A stretch of 64,000 bases of DNA from assembly GCF_011386835.1 (NCBI RefSeq), contig NC_088799.1:75597302-75661301 (forward strand), given 5' to 3'. The notes beneath the pieces were generated by a model. The model did no database searches. It was not told the origin of the DNA and saw only the letters and a program-made list of their open reading frames with translations. This DNA comes from Chrysemys picta bellii (lineage: Eukaryota > Chordata > Testudines > Emydidae). Made by a program: the position numbers and the translations under genes. This document shows, in pieces, positions 59,301 to 63,721 of this stretch. Each line of letters opens with the position of its first letter. Within the stretch, counting starts at the first letter, position 1.

Positions 59301-62300
59301 TTACATTCCCATTAAGTAACAGACTGCATATTGTAAGTTCATTTCCTCCCACAGTTCCTTCAATAAGTAAGTGTACTTTGCTTCAAGTTTTATTAATAGT
59401 AAATATCATTTAAAGGCTAGATACGATTATACGAAACATGGCTGACAAGATGCACGTATTATATTTTTAATATAGAGGATTTTTTTCTCAATAACAAAAT
59501 TTAAAAAATAATAATCCATTAAATGAAACCTGCCTGTCAAAAGTATCAAGGATCTGATTCCAAAATAGCAAATAGTATTTCTAAGTTCTCTTAAAATTCC
59601 TGTTTTCTTCCATGTGAGTAAAACATAGGAAGTGTTTAGAGAGAAATGAGCACTAAGCCTCTAAGAATTTTCAGAATCACTTTGATATTTTTACTGTTTT
59701 AAAACCTTTATTTCAACTTTCAGTTTACCTTTGCAATTCAAAAGAGAATCTTTTGTATACTTGTGACAAGGGAACATTATGACAGGCAATGTATGTTCTA
59801 TTATTAAGGACAGAGCAAACATGAAGTAATTTAGTAAAAGGAAAAAAAAATGTGGGGTATCAGGAATATTACTCTTTGTTAAACATCTATGATGCAAGAA
59901 CTTCAGCATTACTAATTATATACAATAGTGCATCAATTGATAACTTTATTCCTCCCCTCCACTTAGAATGTGTATCTACTGGTTGAGTTAAATTTCTAGA
60001 AATCAGGACTCCTGGGTCTATACCCAGAGATGCCATTGTCTTGTTATACGTTGGTCGTGTCACTTTACCTCAATTTAAAAAAAAAAACAACAACAACAAA
60101 AACACAGCATTAGAATACTTTATCTCCTTTACAGGCTGTTGTGATGCTCCATGATTTCATTATGGAAGCTTCTGTCTCAACTCCACTTAATGGTTAGGTT
60201 TAGACATTGTTCTAAGCTCTATTTTGCATTGCTCTCTAAGTCAGGGATCTCAAACTCAAATGACCACGAGGGCCACATGAGGATTAGTACATTGGTCTGA
60301 GGGCTGCATCACTGTCCCACCTCCACTCCACTCCTTCCATGAGGCCCTGTCCCACCCACCTCTTCCTACGCCTTCCCCAAATCCCCACCCCTTCCCTGCC
60401 TCTTCTCTGCCTCCTCCTCTGAGCACGCGACTCCCTCCTGGAAAGCGCAAAGCACCACCAAACAGCTGTTTGGTGGCGGGAAGCACCTGGAGGTAGGCAG
60501 AGGAGCGGGAACGGGAGGGCAGCGGGTGAGGGGAGCTTGACAGCTGCAGGAAATAACTTGGGGGGAAAAGGGGGGAACTTGGTGGGCCGCAGCAAATAAC
60601 TCCATGGGCTGCATGTTTGAGACCCCTGCTCTAAGTTTTGATAGAAGTAACTGATTTTCATACAAATTGGAATGTTTATAAAGGAGGGTAGAATTATTTT
60701 TTGGAGAATTTGAAAACTGAAGGAGTCTTTCTGCTCTTTAATCAAAAAATTAATATGTTTTACGTTCTTCCTCAGTGCCTCAGACTTTGTTGGCACAGTA
60801 GTGGTAGATTCAAACTTCACACTCAAGAATCAGATCCTTACCCACTTATGAAGGGTGATGTTTTAATTGGTAGGGCATTTTTAAAGAAAATTACCTAGGA
60901 GTATTAGTCCTTAGGAGCTGAGCCATAGACATAGACAGAAGAAGAGTCTGCGGCACCCACATGCAACCCACACTGAAGTCAAAGGGGCTCCATGTGGACA
61001 TAGCAGTCCATCCCCATGCAATATACTACAGGATCTAGGGCTTACATTTGTATTTGACACCTATTGCTTTCACACCTGATCAGCCATTAAACACTAGACC
61101 TTAAATAACATTTTTAAGGACATCTTAATTCCCCCACTTCACTCTGTGACATGATTTTAGCACCCAATATCTTAAAACCAATTTAAGTATATACATAGAG
61201 GTGTGCATGATCAGAGGTATCTTTTTATTGTAAAGTTAGTATACAAGCATTCATTGGGAAAAAAACTATAACATTGGTTTCCACTAGCCATTTAATTGGG
61301 CTTTGGTCCAATGATGCAATATAAGGGTGTTGAATTTCATTTTTATTTTCTTATAGCAATGGGGGGGCAGGGGGGAGATTATCTGAAATGACTTGGTCAA
61401 CTTATTTTTAAAATCACTAATATTTAAAATTGGTGTGTGTACAAATGCTGCATTCAATGCATTTTTCAACAGAACATAAGAGGAAAGCCAGTATTTCCCT
61501 ATGGCTATAAAATGTGACTCTGCTTCTAGGTGAATACGAGACACCTAGAAGCAGAGTCACATTTTAAAATGTCAAGAAAAAAAATGTGACTCAGTGACTC
61601 CAACAGATATTTTTGGCACCCCTAAGAGATACACAGGTAATCATGAGTAAGGCTATGATTTGGTCACGGAATCCGTGACTTTTGCAGACCTCCATGACTT
61701 CAGCCCGCAGCCACTGGGAGCTTCAGGGTACCCCCACCGCCCATGGTGGCTGGGAGATGCAGGATAACCCTGCCACCGGAAATGGCAGGCACCCTGCAGC
61801 TCCCCAGCTGGGGGGGGGGGGGAGGGAGGGAAGAGGGGGAATCCCCTGGAGCTCCCCAGTCCCCATGGGCAATGGGGAATCCCCCGCAGCTCCTCAGCCA
61901 CAGCAGGGGTCCCTCCCAGCCACTGAGCAGGGGTTGCAACTCCCAGCCACAGCAGGGCAGGGGGCTGGACCCTCCTCTCCCCATTTTGTCATGGACATTT
62001 TTAGTAAGAGTCAGGGACAGGTCACTGCTTCCGTGAATTTTTGTTTATTGCCTGTGACTTTTAATAAAAACGTCCATGACAAAATCGTAGTCTTAATCAT
62101 GAACGAGCAGGACAAGTCTCCAATACTGAACCCCACACAGCTGTCATCGAGACAACATTAACCACCGTAAGGCAGGGGCTACAAGTGGCCAAGGCGGAGA
62201 CACAATAGCAGTGTGGAGAGAGCCAATGAAAAAGTGAGGTAACTATGACTACACAGACGCATGTCACGCCGTCTGCGCGGCCTACACTGCAGAGCCCCAC

Positions 62301-62761
62301 AGTCTCCATGGTGGGTACTCCACCCGGTCATAGGCTCTGGGCCATCGGTACGACCTAGCCCCCATGTGCCTCTTCTGCCCATGCTGGAGGCTCAGAGAAC
62401 ATCCCAGGCCACTGCCGTGCAGACCAGCCAGGGCAATGGCAATGCCCCTCCCAGCCGCACGCCCCTGTCGATTGTGGGTCCCGCCCCGCAGCACCGTAGG
62501 AAGGAGAGTCCGGCTCCCTGCGCATCCAGGAACCCCGAGGGGAAGTGTCGGCGGAGCAGGCCGGCTAGGATCCCTGGCGGGAGGACGCCTCCCGTGGCCC
62601 TGAGGGGAGAACTGGGGGCAGACAACGGCGGTGGGAGGGAATCGGGGGGAATTGCTGTCCCCACCCGATCTGCTCTCGCCTATAACGTGTCCCGGGGCCA
62701 GAATCGCTGCCGCCGCCCTAGGGCAGTTGGAGCGGGGACGGACGCTCACCTTAGCCGCCAT
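14285..62761 (-). CDS. APOOL: APOOL / MIC27, MICOS subunit, complete, 9 coding exons
   Basis: MIC27 is a cardiolipin-binding inner-membrane subunit of the MICOS complex that shapes mitochondrial cristae. Exons (- strand) are 62761-62750, 38945-38841, 37224-37105, 26015-25961, 23523-23425, 21018-20927, 19456-19340, 16617-16422 and 14382-14285. They total 894 bases, or 297 residues plus TAA. All borders are GT/AG and the phases agree. Features: short start MAAK, hydrophobic segment [17 protein letters not shown] (about 8-24), the family motif [13 protein letters not shown] (52-64), [12 protein letters not shown], membrane segment [12 protein letters not shown], the [20 protein letters not shown] segment, then a charged tail ending DMYSTRS. 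It matches human APOOL (268 residues) rather than APOO (198). The extra length is in the charged exon 8 and 9 region. It converges on SATL1. No disabling change was seen. Confidence 0.93.
14930..16012 (+). mobile_element. LTR-type sequence (probable solo LTR)
   Basis: A non-coding stretch of about 1.1 kb with LTR-like organisation. GTTAAATAAACGTCTTG near 15,702 contains an AATAAA signal, followed by a GT-rich tract (GTGCTGTGTGTTAAGTG), as in reptile endogenous LTRs. Both borders are approximate and no target duplication was found. Confidence 0.45.
16422..16617 (-). CDS. APOOL: APOOL exon 8 (charged linker)
   Basis: Acceptor AATTTAG, donor GTATGA. Encodes [20 protein letters not shown], a Lys/Thr/Ser-rich linker, then [19 protein letters not shown]. 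It is low-complexity and hydrophilic, and little conserved except around VPLPAE, which resembles VPLPTE of human APOOL. Confidence 0.88.
16995..17130 (-). repeat. MIR-like core SINE fragment
   Basis: Contains CATTATCCCC and CAGATGGGGAAACTGAAGCA, the antisense of the conserved MIR/CORE-SINE body. Confidence 0.6.
17249..17553. mobile_element. hAT-like miniature element, family 1 copy 2
   Basis: Runs from GGGGCAGGACTACACTAAGG to GCAGACATAGCC, with inner palindromes (GCGGGTCTAGTAAAGACCCGC and the hairpin at 17,475-17,515). It shares the CTAAGGTACG ... ACTTACCGCGG segment with the element at 31-333. Confidence 0.6.
17908..18034 (+). repeat. Hammerhead-like 130-bp repeat, copy A
   Basis: Starts CATCTGAAGA, then stem GTGGG/CCCAC (17,919-17,935) followed by AAAA where other copies have GAAA. 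It continues through GTTAGTCTTTAAGGTGCCAC to CACGGCTACCCCTCTGATAC. Same family as the copies at 20,026, 30,353, 40,498 and 47,245. No target duplication found. Confidence 0.8.
18042..18122. repeat. Small palindromic repeat
   Basis: CCAGACTTCATCTCCCATGA at the left pairs imperfectly with TCAGTGGAAATGTAGTCTGG at the right. About 80 bp, typical of a miniature inverted-repeat element. Confidence 0.45.
18123..19044 (-). other. APOOL intron 7, unique or old repeat
   Basis: AT-rich. At 18,195-18,420 there are recurrent GAAATATTTCA and AAAATGTTTTG motifs that may be a worn MITE. Nothing else was recognised. Confidence 0.3.
19045..19175 (+). repeat. L2/MIR-type 3' tail
   Basis: GCTGTTTGGGGCAGGGACTG, then TACAGCACCTAACACAATGG and AGGTGCTACAAGAATACAAA follow the order of the conserved L2/MIR 3' end in amniotes. 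Confidence 0.65.
19340..19456 (-). CDS. APOOL: APOOL exon 7
   Basis: Acceptor AATTAG, donor GTATGT. 117 bases: [20 protein letters not shown], then [19 protein letters not shown]. Corresponds to human VTAKKVYATSQQIFGAVKSLW. An alternative AG six bases inside the exon would remove two codons, but the phase and the human match favour this start. Confidence 0.9.
20026..20152 (+). repeat. Hammerhead-like 130-bp repeat, copy B
   Basis: GCATCCGAAGA, stem GTGAG/CTCAC (20,038-20,054), GAAA, GCTTATGC. The stem differs from copy A by a paired G-C to A-T change. Ends CACGGCTACCCCCTGATACT. Confidence 0.82.
20247..20532. mobile_element. hAT-like miniature element, inverted halves
   Basis: GGTTATGTATACACTGTCC at the left and GGGCAGCATAGTTAAGCC at the right. 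The inner arms (GTGCACCAAAGTGCTGTGCT against AGTGCAGCACTTTGGTGCAC) form a long imperfect palindrome. Confidence 0.6.
20927..21018 (-). CDS. APOOL: APOOL exon 6 (second membrane segment)
   Basis: Acceptor TTTACACAG, donor GTAAGT. Encodes [20 protein letters not shown] and [15 protein letters not shown](L)...CYP.QSV is shared with human APOOL and separates it from APOO (YPPGF...YYPQQA). Confidence 0.95.
21230..22300 (-). mobile_element. Old CR1/L3-type LINE fragment, antisense
   Basis: The + strand reads like the antisense of CR1 reverse transcriptase with many gaps. ATAATTTTGTGTTATCTG aligns to the segment before the FADD box, GATCACTAATGAATGTATTAAAC to the segment after it, and TGTGAGGCAAAC to the PQG box. 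Frames are fully broken. It is clearly older than the CR1 at 1,932-5,300. Confidence 0.55.
22301..23424 (-). other. APOOL intron 5, no feature seen
   Basis: AT-rich unique DNA. A 134-codon open frame at 22,620-23,024 (+) has no recognisable domain and is probably chance or an unrecognised old element. Confidence 0.3.
23425..23523 (-). CDS. APOOL: APOOL exon 5 (first membrane segment)
   Basis: Encodes [20 protein letters not shown] and [12 protein letters not shown], with split codons for Asp and Gly at its ends. Acceptor TTAATAG, donor GTATGT. Matches human [19 protein letters not shown]. Confidence 0.95.
23960..24180 (-). repeat. MIR/CORE-SINE, antisense
   Basis: TAGCGCTTTTCATCAGTAGA at the left, CATTATCCCCACTTTTATAG and ACTTGCCCAAGGTCACACGG in the middle, and GTGCCCTAACCACTGGACCA at the right give the full antisense order of a MIR-like SINE. 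Confidence 0.75.
24392..25357. mobile_element. 966-bp hAT element with C-rich minisatellite core
   Basis: Perfect 11-bp ends TAGGGTTGCCA / TGGCAACCCTA and a perfect 8-bp target duplication CTGCTGCT (24,384-24,391 and 25,358-25,365). The interior is GC-rich and from about 24,830 holds degenerate units such as CTGCACCCCAACCC and GAGCCCTCACCC. No transposase was seen, and the open frames inside are composition artefacts. A shortened relative is at 35,226-35,419. Confidence 0.85.
25961..26015 (-). CDS. APOOL: APOOL exon 4
   Basis: A 55-base exon: [18 protein letters not shown] plus the first base of the next Asp. Acceptor TTTTGTGTAG, donor GTAGGT. Human equivalent [18 protein letters not shown]. 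Confidence 0.94.
26418..27872 (+). mobile_element. CR1 LINE 3' half inside an LTR
   Basis: 5' truncated in reverse transcriptase: [15 protein letters not shown] at the start, then [31 protein letters not shown] and the carboxy part ([20 protein letters not shown], 27,147-27,206). A 3' region with GGTCTGACCCAGTATGGC and the end ATGTTCTTA follow. Frame shifts and stops are present. The host SINE at 26,541-26,722 splits the SWIDNWLK codons, so the SINE came later. Confidence 0.85.
26541..26722 (+). mobile_element. tRNA-derived SINE of cryptodiran turtle type
   Basis: GGGGAGGGATAGCTCAGTGG opens the element. The A-box-like TAGCTCAGTGG (about 26,549-26,559) and B-box-like GGTCAATCC (near 26,595) are the pol III internal promoter of a tRNA-like head. 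The tail, GGTTGGACTAGATGACCTCC to TATTCTATGAT, resembles a CR1 3' end and would recruit the LINE machinery. It sits inside a CR1 that sits inside an LTR. Confidence 0.85.
28516..29470 (-). other. APOOL intron 3, no feature seen
   Basis: AT-rich. A fragment with CAGTGAAATCTCCCATTGAT (29,332) may belong to an old palindromic repeat. Confidence 0.3.
30338..30595. repeat. Target-site duplication around the palindromic insert
   Basis: ACTGTAAATGGGGAA occurs at 30,338-30,352 and again, identical, at 30,581-30,595, directly flanking the inserted dimer. Confidence 0.9.
30353..30580. repeat. Hammerhead-like repeat, copy C: head-to-head inverted dimer
   Basis: The left arm is the - orientation copy, cut at GCAACAGAGGGTCC. 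The right arm is a + copy running to CCCCTCTGAT. They meet at the perfect palindrome GATGCAAGA-CAT-TCTTGCATC (30,437-30,457 region). The arms are about 98 bp and nearly identical. Confidence 0.9.
31576..32066 (-). other. APOOL intron 3, no feature seen
   Basis: AT-rich unique DNA; nothing recognised. Confidence 0.3.
32067..33062 (+). mobile_element. Turtle-type LTR, about 1 kb
   Basis: Begins near TGGTGACACTCTGTACC and ends near GGGGACCAGGTCACA. Inside are CACCGCTGTGATATCATCC, GAAATACGTTATGAGGTTGG and TTAATAAACTTCC (AATAAA about 32,641), the order I recall from turtle LTRs. The flanks do not give a clean duplication, so the borders are approximate. Confidence 0.55.
33192..33644. mobile_element. 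hAT family 2, 453-bp copy
   Basis: Ends CAGGGGTAGGCAACC and GGTTGCTGACCCCTG with a perfect 8-bp duplication CTATAGCT at 33,184-33,191 and 33,645-33,652. It contains a nested Tigger-like element (33,321-33,508). Other copies of the family: 47,564, 52,659 and 55,939. Confidence 0.88.
33321..33508. mobile_element. 188-bp Tigger/pogo-like MITE nested in hAT
   Basis: CACCTCTACCCAGATATAAC at the left, CAGAGGTG at the right, flanked by TA on both sides. It has the same length and order as the copy at 51,107-51,294 (GGATATAAC, GGTAAGATTTTTTGGCTCCC). Confidence 0.82.
33708..34014. mobile_element. hAT-like miniature element
   Basis: ACCTGGTGTACACTAGG at the left and AAATGTACACCTGGCC at the right are inverted ends. 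The interior has repeated ATGCTGGCAAA / TGCCAGCAAA. Confidence 0.55.
34015..35225 (-). other. APOOL intron 3, no feature seen
   Basis: Unique AT-rich DNA with an A15 tract near 34,922. Confidence 0.3.
35226..35419. mobile_element. Deletion derivative of the 966-bp hAT family
   Basis: The left 50 bp (GTTCGGTTTTCAACCGAAAC, CCCAGTCAAAAAGGGACCCT) match the start of the 24,392 element and the right 130 bp (GAGTGAGGGTGGGGAAGAGC to TTGGCAACCCTA) match its end. The C-rich core is missing, and so is the first TIR. Confidence 0.8.
35420..37104 (-). other. APOOL intron 3, no feature seen
   Basis: AT-rich, with an A-rich run at 36,247-36,270. Short AATTGGGTCCCATTCCAGCAAAG (36,599) looks like an old repeat piece. 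Confidence 0.3.
37105..37224 (-). CDS. APOOL: APOOL exon 3 ([10 protein letters not shown] motif)
   Basis: 120 bases, phase 0 on both sides: [40 protein letters not shown]. Acceptor CTTTCAG, donor GTAAGA. This is the most conserved motif of the family. Confidence 0.95.
37380..37470 (+). repeat. MIR-like 3' fragment
   Basis: GTGGTGAGGATTAATTAATT and ATTATATAAGTGTTAATTAG follow the MIR 3' order. Confidence 0.45.
37655..38580 (+). mobile_element. Solo LTR, 926 bp, with 5-bp duplication
   Basis: TGTGATGAATTGAGG at the start and GGATCTGTGACA at the end (TG...CA). A perfect ACTGT duplication flanks it at 37,650-37,654 and 38,581-38,585. No coding part. The 5-bp duplication fits Gypsy or ERV elements. 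It sits in APOOL intron 2, opposite in direction to the gene. Confidence 0.85.
38841..38945 (-). CDS. APOOL: APOOL exon 2 (N-terminal hydrophobic segment)
   Basis: 105 bases: [35 protein letters not shown]. Acceptor preceded by a long CT repeat and CCCAG, donor GTAAGA. It starts with an in-frame ATG that directly follows the four codons of exon 1, as in human APOOL (MAAIR MGKLTTMPAGL). Confidence 0.95.
38946..40484 (-). other. Start of APOOL intron 1, mostly unique
   Basis: A (GA)n tract at 38,950-38,968 forms the polypyrimidine tract of exon 2 on the - strand. A fragment at 39,735-39,910 (ACTGGCTGTGTGACCATGGG, GCCAATGGGAACTTGCA) resembles old MIR/L2 material. No gene seen. Confidence 0.4.
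40498..40627 (-). repeat. Hammerhead-like 130-bp repeat, copy D, full unit
   Basis: Flanked by a perfect 13-bp duplication CACTATACAAACA (40,485-40,497 and 40,628-40,640), so 130 bp is the whole insert. On the - strand it starts CATGCATCCGAAGAAG, has stem GTGGGC/GCCCAC with a TGTA loop, then GAAA and GCTTATGCTC, and ends CTGCTACTCTGAAACC. Confidence 0.92.
40980..45318 (-). mobile_element. DIRS-like retroelement, about 4.3 kb, decayed
   Basis: In - orientation it contains the end of a reverse transcriptase ([26 protein letters not shown] around 43,200), an RNase H ([27 protein letters not shown] and [16 protein letters not shown], 43,000-42,740), then a tyrosine recombinase region ([13 protein letters not shown] near 42,150). 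This order and the lack of an integrase define DIRS elements. The ends (40,980-41,080 and 45,225-45,318) are inverted repeats of each other, for example AAGTAGTGTC against GACACTACTT. Stops and frame shifts are frequent. The 43.8-45.2 kb part should be the gag-like and early reverse transcriptase region but is not readable. Confidence 0.78.
43697..43800 (-). mobile_element. CR1 3' tail nested in the DIRS element
   Basis: GAATCATAGACTATTGGGGT, GACCTCAGGAGGTCATCTAG and CCCTGCTCAAAGCAGGACCA are the antisense CR1 3' end. Confidence 0.8.
45319..46545 (-). other. APOOL intron 1, no feature seen
   Basis: AT-rich. A MIR-like trace (TTTTACTCCATCTGTAAAATG) lies at 45,760. Confidence 0.3.
46548..46640. 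repeat. Small palindromic repeat with CTGCAAATC/GATACAAA core
   Basis: AGCCCTGCAAATCTGCAGA at the left and GTATCTGCACAGAGCTT at the right are loosely inverted; GCAGATACAGATACAAATTT lies inside. It looks like a small interspersed family, no name known to me. Confidence 0.4.
47245..47374 (+). repeat. Hammerhead-like 130-bp repeat, copy E
   Basis: GCATCCGAAGA, stem GTGGGC/GTCCAC (47,257-47,272, one G-U pair), GAAA, GCTTATGCTC. Ends CGGCTGCTACTCTGAAACC. Same subfamily as copy D, same length. Confidence 0.88.
47564..47899. mobile_element. hAT family 2, 336-bp GC-rich palindrome
   Basis: CAGGGGTCGGCAACGTTCGG at the left and CCGAACGTTGCTGACCCCTG at the right, with nearly the whole element an inverted repeat about a centre near 47,730. 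Flanking ATAGAC occurs on both sides but a full 8-bp duplication is not seen. The similar open frames on both strands result from this symmetry. Confidence 0.85.
48135..48235. repeat. hAT-like MITE fragment
   Basis: AGAGTATGTCTACATGAAGA at the left and CCTGTGTAGGCATACCCT at the right are inverted ends of the common GGGTATGTCTACA type. Confidence 0.5.
48236..49500 (-). other. APOOL intron 1, no feature seen
   Basis: Unique AT-rich DNA. Confidence 0.3.
49505..49660 (-). repeat. L2/MIR-type 3' tail, antisense
   Basis: TATTTGTACTGCAGTAGCAC, CAATCAGGACTGGGGC, GTACTGCACAAACATA and CTCAAGGTGTTTATAATATA are the antisense of the family seen at 19,045-19,175. Confidence 0.65.
50036..50250 (-). repeat. 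Second interspersed repeat with GTTGGT..AAAAGATATTACC end
   Basis: On the - strand: CACCAACAGAAGTTGGTTCA, then AAAAGATATTACCTTACCTA. Upstream, the region TTCGCACC...CTCAAAAGTTTG may be a worn CTGAAGA-stem-GAAA unit, as in the 130-bp family. Widely repeated in turtle sequence as I recall; the name is not certain. Confidence 0.5.
51107..51294. mobile_element. 188-bp Tigger/pogo-like MITE
   Basis: CACCGCTACCTCGATATAAC and GTTATATCGAGGTAGAGGTG are 20-bp inverted ends with TA on both sides (51,105-51,106 and 51,295-51,296). Identical length to the nested copy at 33,321-33,508. Confidence 0.88.
51297..52650 (-). other. APOOL intron 1, no gene seen
   Basis: AT-rich. A GGATCTGATTCAACCCAAAT ... CCGAATCAGGCC palindromic piece lies at 52,320-52,388. 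Confidence 0.35.
52659..52898. mobile_element. hAT family 2, 240-bp copy
   Basis: CAGGGTTCGGCAACATTTGG and GCCGAACGTTGCCGACCCCTG-type ends, with perfect 8-bp duplication GTGTAGTA (52,651-52,658 and 52,899-52,906). Confidence 0.9.
52950..53405. repeat. G-rich degenerate tandem repeat
   Basis: Units around GGTCCTGCC(CCTGGGAG) recur at irregular spacing of about 40-70 bp. Two pure G runs of about 13-14 lie near 52,957 and 53,058. The open frames here are composition artefacts. Confidence 0.5.
53412..53605 (-). mobile_element. CR1 3' end, antisense
   Basis: TAAGAACATAGAACATCAGA, ATTGGGTCAGACCAAAGGTC, CCAATATCCTGTCTTCCGAC and GTGATCCATCCCCCTGTTGC are the antisense of the 3' region seen at 27,690-27,870. 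Confidence 0.85.
53606..55930 (-). other. APOOL intron 1, no gene seen
   Basis: AT-rich, with A tracts at 54,494-54,518 and 55,290-55,301. A 63-codon run beginning 54,176 has no recognised domain. Confidence 0.3.
55939..56119. mobile_element. hAT family 2, 181-bp copy
   Basis: CAGGGGTTGGCAACCTTTGG and AAACGTTGCCAACCCCTG with perfect duplication GTTTAATG (55,931-55,938 and 56,120-56,127). Confidence 0.9.
56546..56644. repeat. 99-bp palindromic miniature repeat
   Basis: Perfect 14-bp inverted ends CTCTGGGCCAAATT and AATTTGGCCCAGAG. The interior holds a CA-rich stretch. Confidence 0.6.
57217..57569. mobile_element. hAT element, 353 bp, GGTTGAGAACC ends
   Basis: CTGGGATTCTCAACC and GGTTGAGAACCACTG as ends, flanked by ATTTAGGG and ATTTAGCG (8 bp, one change). 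GC-rich interior, no transposase. Confidence 0.75.
57640..57903 (+). mobile_element. CR1 3' end
   Basis: GGATAGGTCCATTAATGGCT, ACTGGCCACTGCAGAAAGAC, GATGGACCACTGATCTGACC and CATTCTTATGATGT; the same 3' family as 27,650-27,870. Confidence 0.8.
57904..60233 (-). other. APOOL intron 1, mostly unique
   Basis: AT-rich. A MIR-like fragment lies at about 58,880-59,075 (CTTTGGGCAAGGCATATTGG, GTGTTGTGGGGATTAATTTA). No gene seen. Confidence 0.4.
60242..60628. mobile_element. hAT element, family 3, 387 bp
   Basis: CAGGGATCTCAAACTC and ATGTTTGAGACCCCTG ends, perfect 8-bp duplication CTCTAAGT (60,234-60,241 and 60,629-60,636). The inner palindrome CCAAACAGCTGTTTGG is shared with the element at 63,722. 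Non-coding. Confidence 0.88.
61508..61566. repeat. Perfect 25-bp inverted repeat
   Basis: Arms 61,508-61,532 and 61,542-61,566 are exact reverse complements, including GTGACTCTGCTTCTAGGTG, around a 9-base loop AATACGAGA. A further partial copy AAAATGTGACTC follows at 61,581-61,592. Confidence 0.85.
61647..62094. mobile_element. hAT-like element, 448 bp, with GTAAGGCTATGATT end
   Basis: GTAAGGCTATGATTTGGTCA at the left and GACAAAATCGTAGTCTT at the right are inverted ends. AATCATGA flanks both sides (61,639-61,646 and 62,095-62,102). The middle is GC-rich with recurring CCACAGCAGGG and GCAGCTCCCCAG units, and TTTTGTCATGGACATTTTTA is repeated inverted. Confidence 0.75.
62750..62761 (-). CDS. 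APOOL: APOOL exon 1 coding part (MAAK)
   Basis: ATG GCG GCT AAG followed by donor GTGAGC at 62,749. Only four codons, phase 0, matching the MAA start of human APOOL. It joins exon 2 across an intron of 23.8 kb. The first ATG is favoured over the exon 2 ATG because of the donor, CpG island and family match. Confidence 0.85.
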
Positions 62762-62765
62762 TTTA
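62754..62765 (-). promoter_or_regulatory. YY1 / TISU-like element over the APOOL start codon
   Basis: TAAAATGGCGGC matches the YY1 consensus AANATGGCGGC and 10 of 12 positions of TISU (SAASATGGCGGC; the two S positions differ). Such elements set transcription start just upstream and give very short 5' leaders. Confidence 0.5.
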
Positions 62766-62960
62766 GTGACCCTCCTCCTGTCCTGTCCCCCAGCAACGAG
62801 TTCGTACGGCAAGCGAGGAGGCCAAACCAGTGCTCTTCTTCCGCGGGGCCTCTGGGGCTGGCCTGGCACTCCGCCCCCTGAGCGTGAGAGACGGTGGGCG
62901 GGGCTAGAGACGCCGCTCATCAGAGCCTCCCTGTCAGATTTGAATATGAAGCGCGCCAAT

Positions 62961-63721
62961 GCAACGAGCTCAACGTTTCTTCCCGAGAGACTGTAATCAG
63001 GTTTCGAGCATCATTTCTAATAGCTTGGCCGTTCCCCAGGAGTTCGCCATCTAAGTTTCAACTTTAAAAGATTAGGTAGCAACACAATACGCTCATTCAC
63101 ACGCTGCAGGGGCTCAGAGTGACACCTAAAACATAACGGGGTTTGGCGACAATATTTTCCAGCTGAGGTAAAGAAGCTAACGGGAAAATGAAGGACAGCT
63201 TCTGACAAAACAAACAAACAAACAAACAAAAAAAAAGGTGTGGGAAAGAAAACGTATGTCCTCAACTGTGAAAAGCAACCCAGAGCAGAGATACACGTTG
63301 ACCAAGTACTTTATGACCCTGAGACATGGTGGCAGAAGCTATGAAAGTGACTGGACTGATTAATATCCGTGTGTCTTCTCCCATTGAAATAGGAAACTTT
63401 AACAATTCATGTTTCTGGGGAGCAACAGAGCTGGAAATATAATTCAAGCGTCTGGGAAGGAATAAAGTCGAAAAAGCCCTTTCAGGCTTCTAAGAAGTAA
63501 TGTGTTACTGACATGTATCATTTCAAAGGGGGGGATTTTTTTGGAGAAAATTAATCAGAGAAAAAGGAAACTGGATCTTCCAGTCTGATCTGGCTGCTCT
63601 GTGCTGAGCCAATGAAGCAAAACAGCCAGGAAACCAGCTTAATCTGCTAGGAATCCTGAGATGGGGTAAGATTGCTGTAATGACTTGGCGTGTATGCCAC
63701 GCCCCTTCCCAGCCTCTAGCA
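62961..63721 (-). other. Upstream flank of APOOL
   Basis: No exon seen. A (CAAA)n tract lies at about 63,209-63,232. Confidence 0.35.

Larger units (their letters stand above)
62260..62960. promoter_or_regulatory. CpG-rich island at the APOOL promoter
   Basis: High GC and CpG in contrast to the AT-rich surroundings. It covers exon 1 and both flanks. GC boxes GGGCGGGGC (about 62,897) and CCGCCCC (about 62,478 and 62,871) are visible. No TATA box near the start. Its extent to the + side could also serve an unseen divergent transcript. Confidence 0.7.

Noticed and set aside
61682..62161. 159-codon open frame
   Set aside because: Lies in the GC-rich middle of the hAT-like element at 61,647-62,094, with no domain.
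62261..62959. 206- and 225-codon open frames on opposite strands
   Set aside because: They lie in the CpG island of the APOOL promoter, where stops are rare. The - frame includes the true MAAK start but reads through the splice donor.
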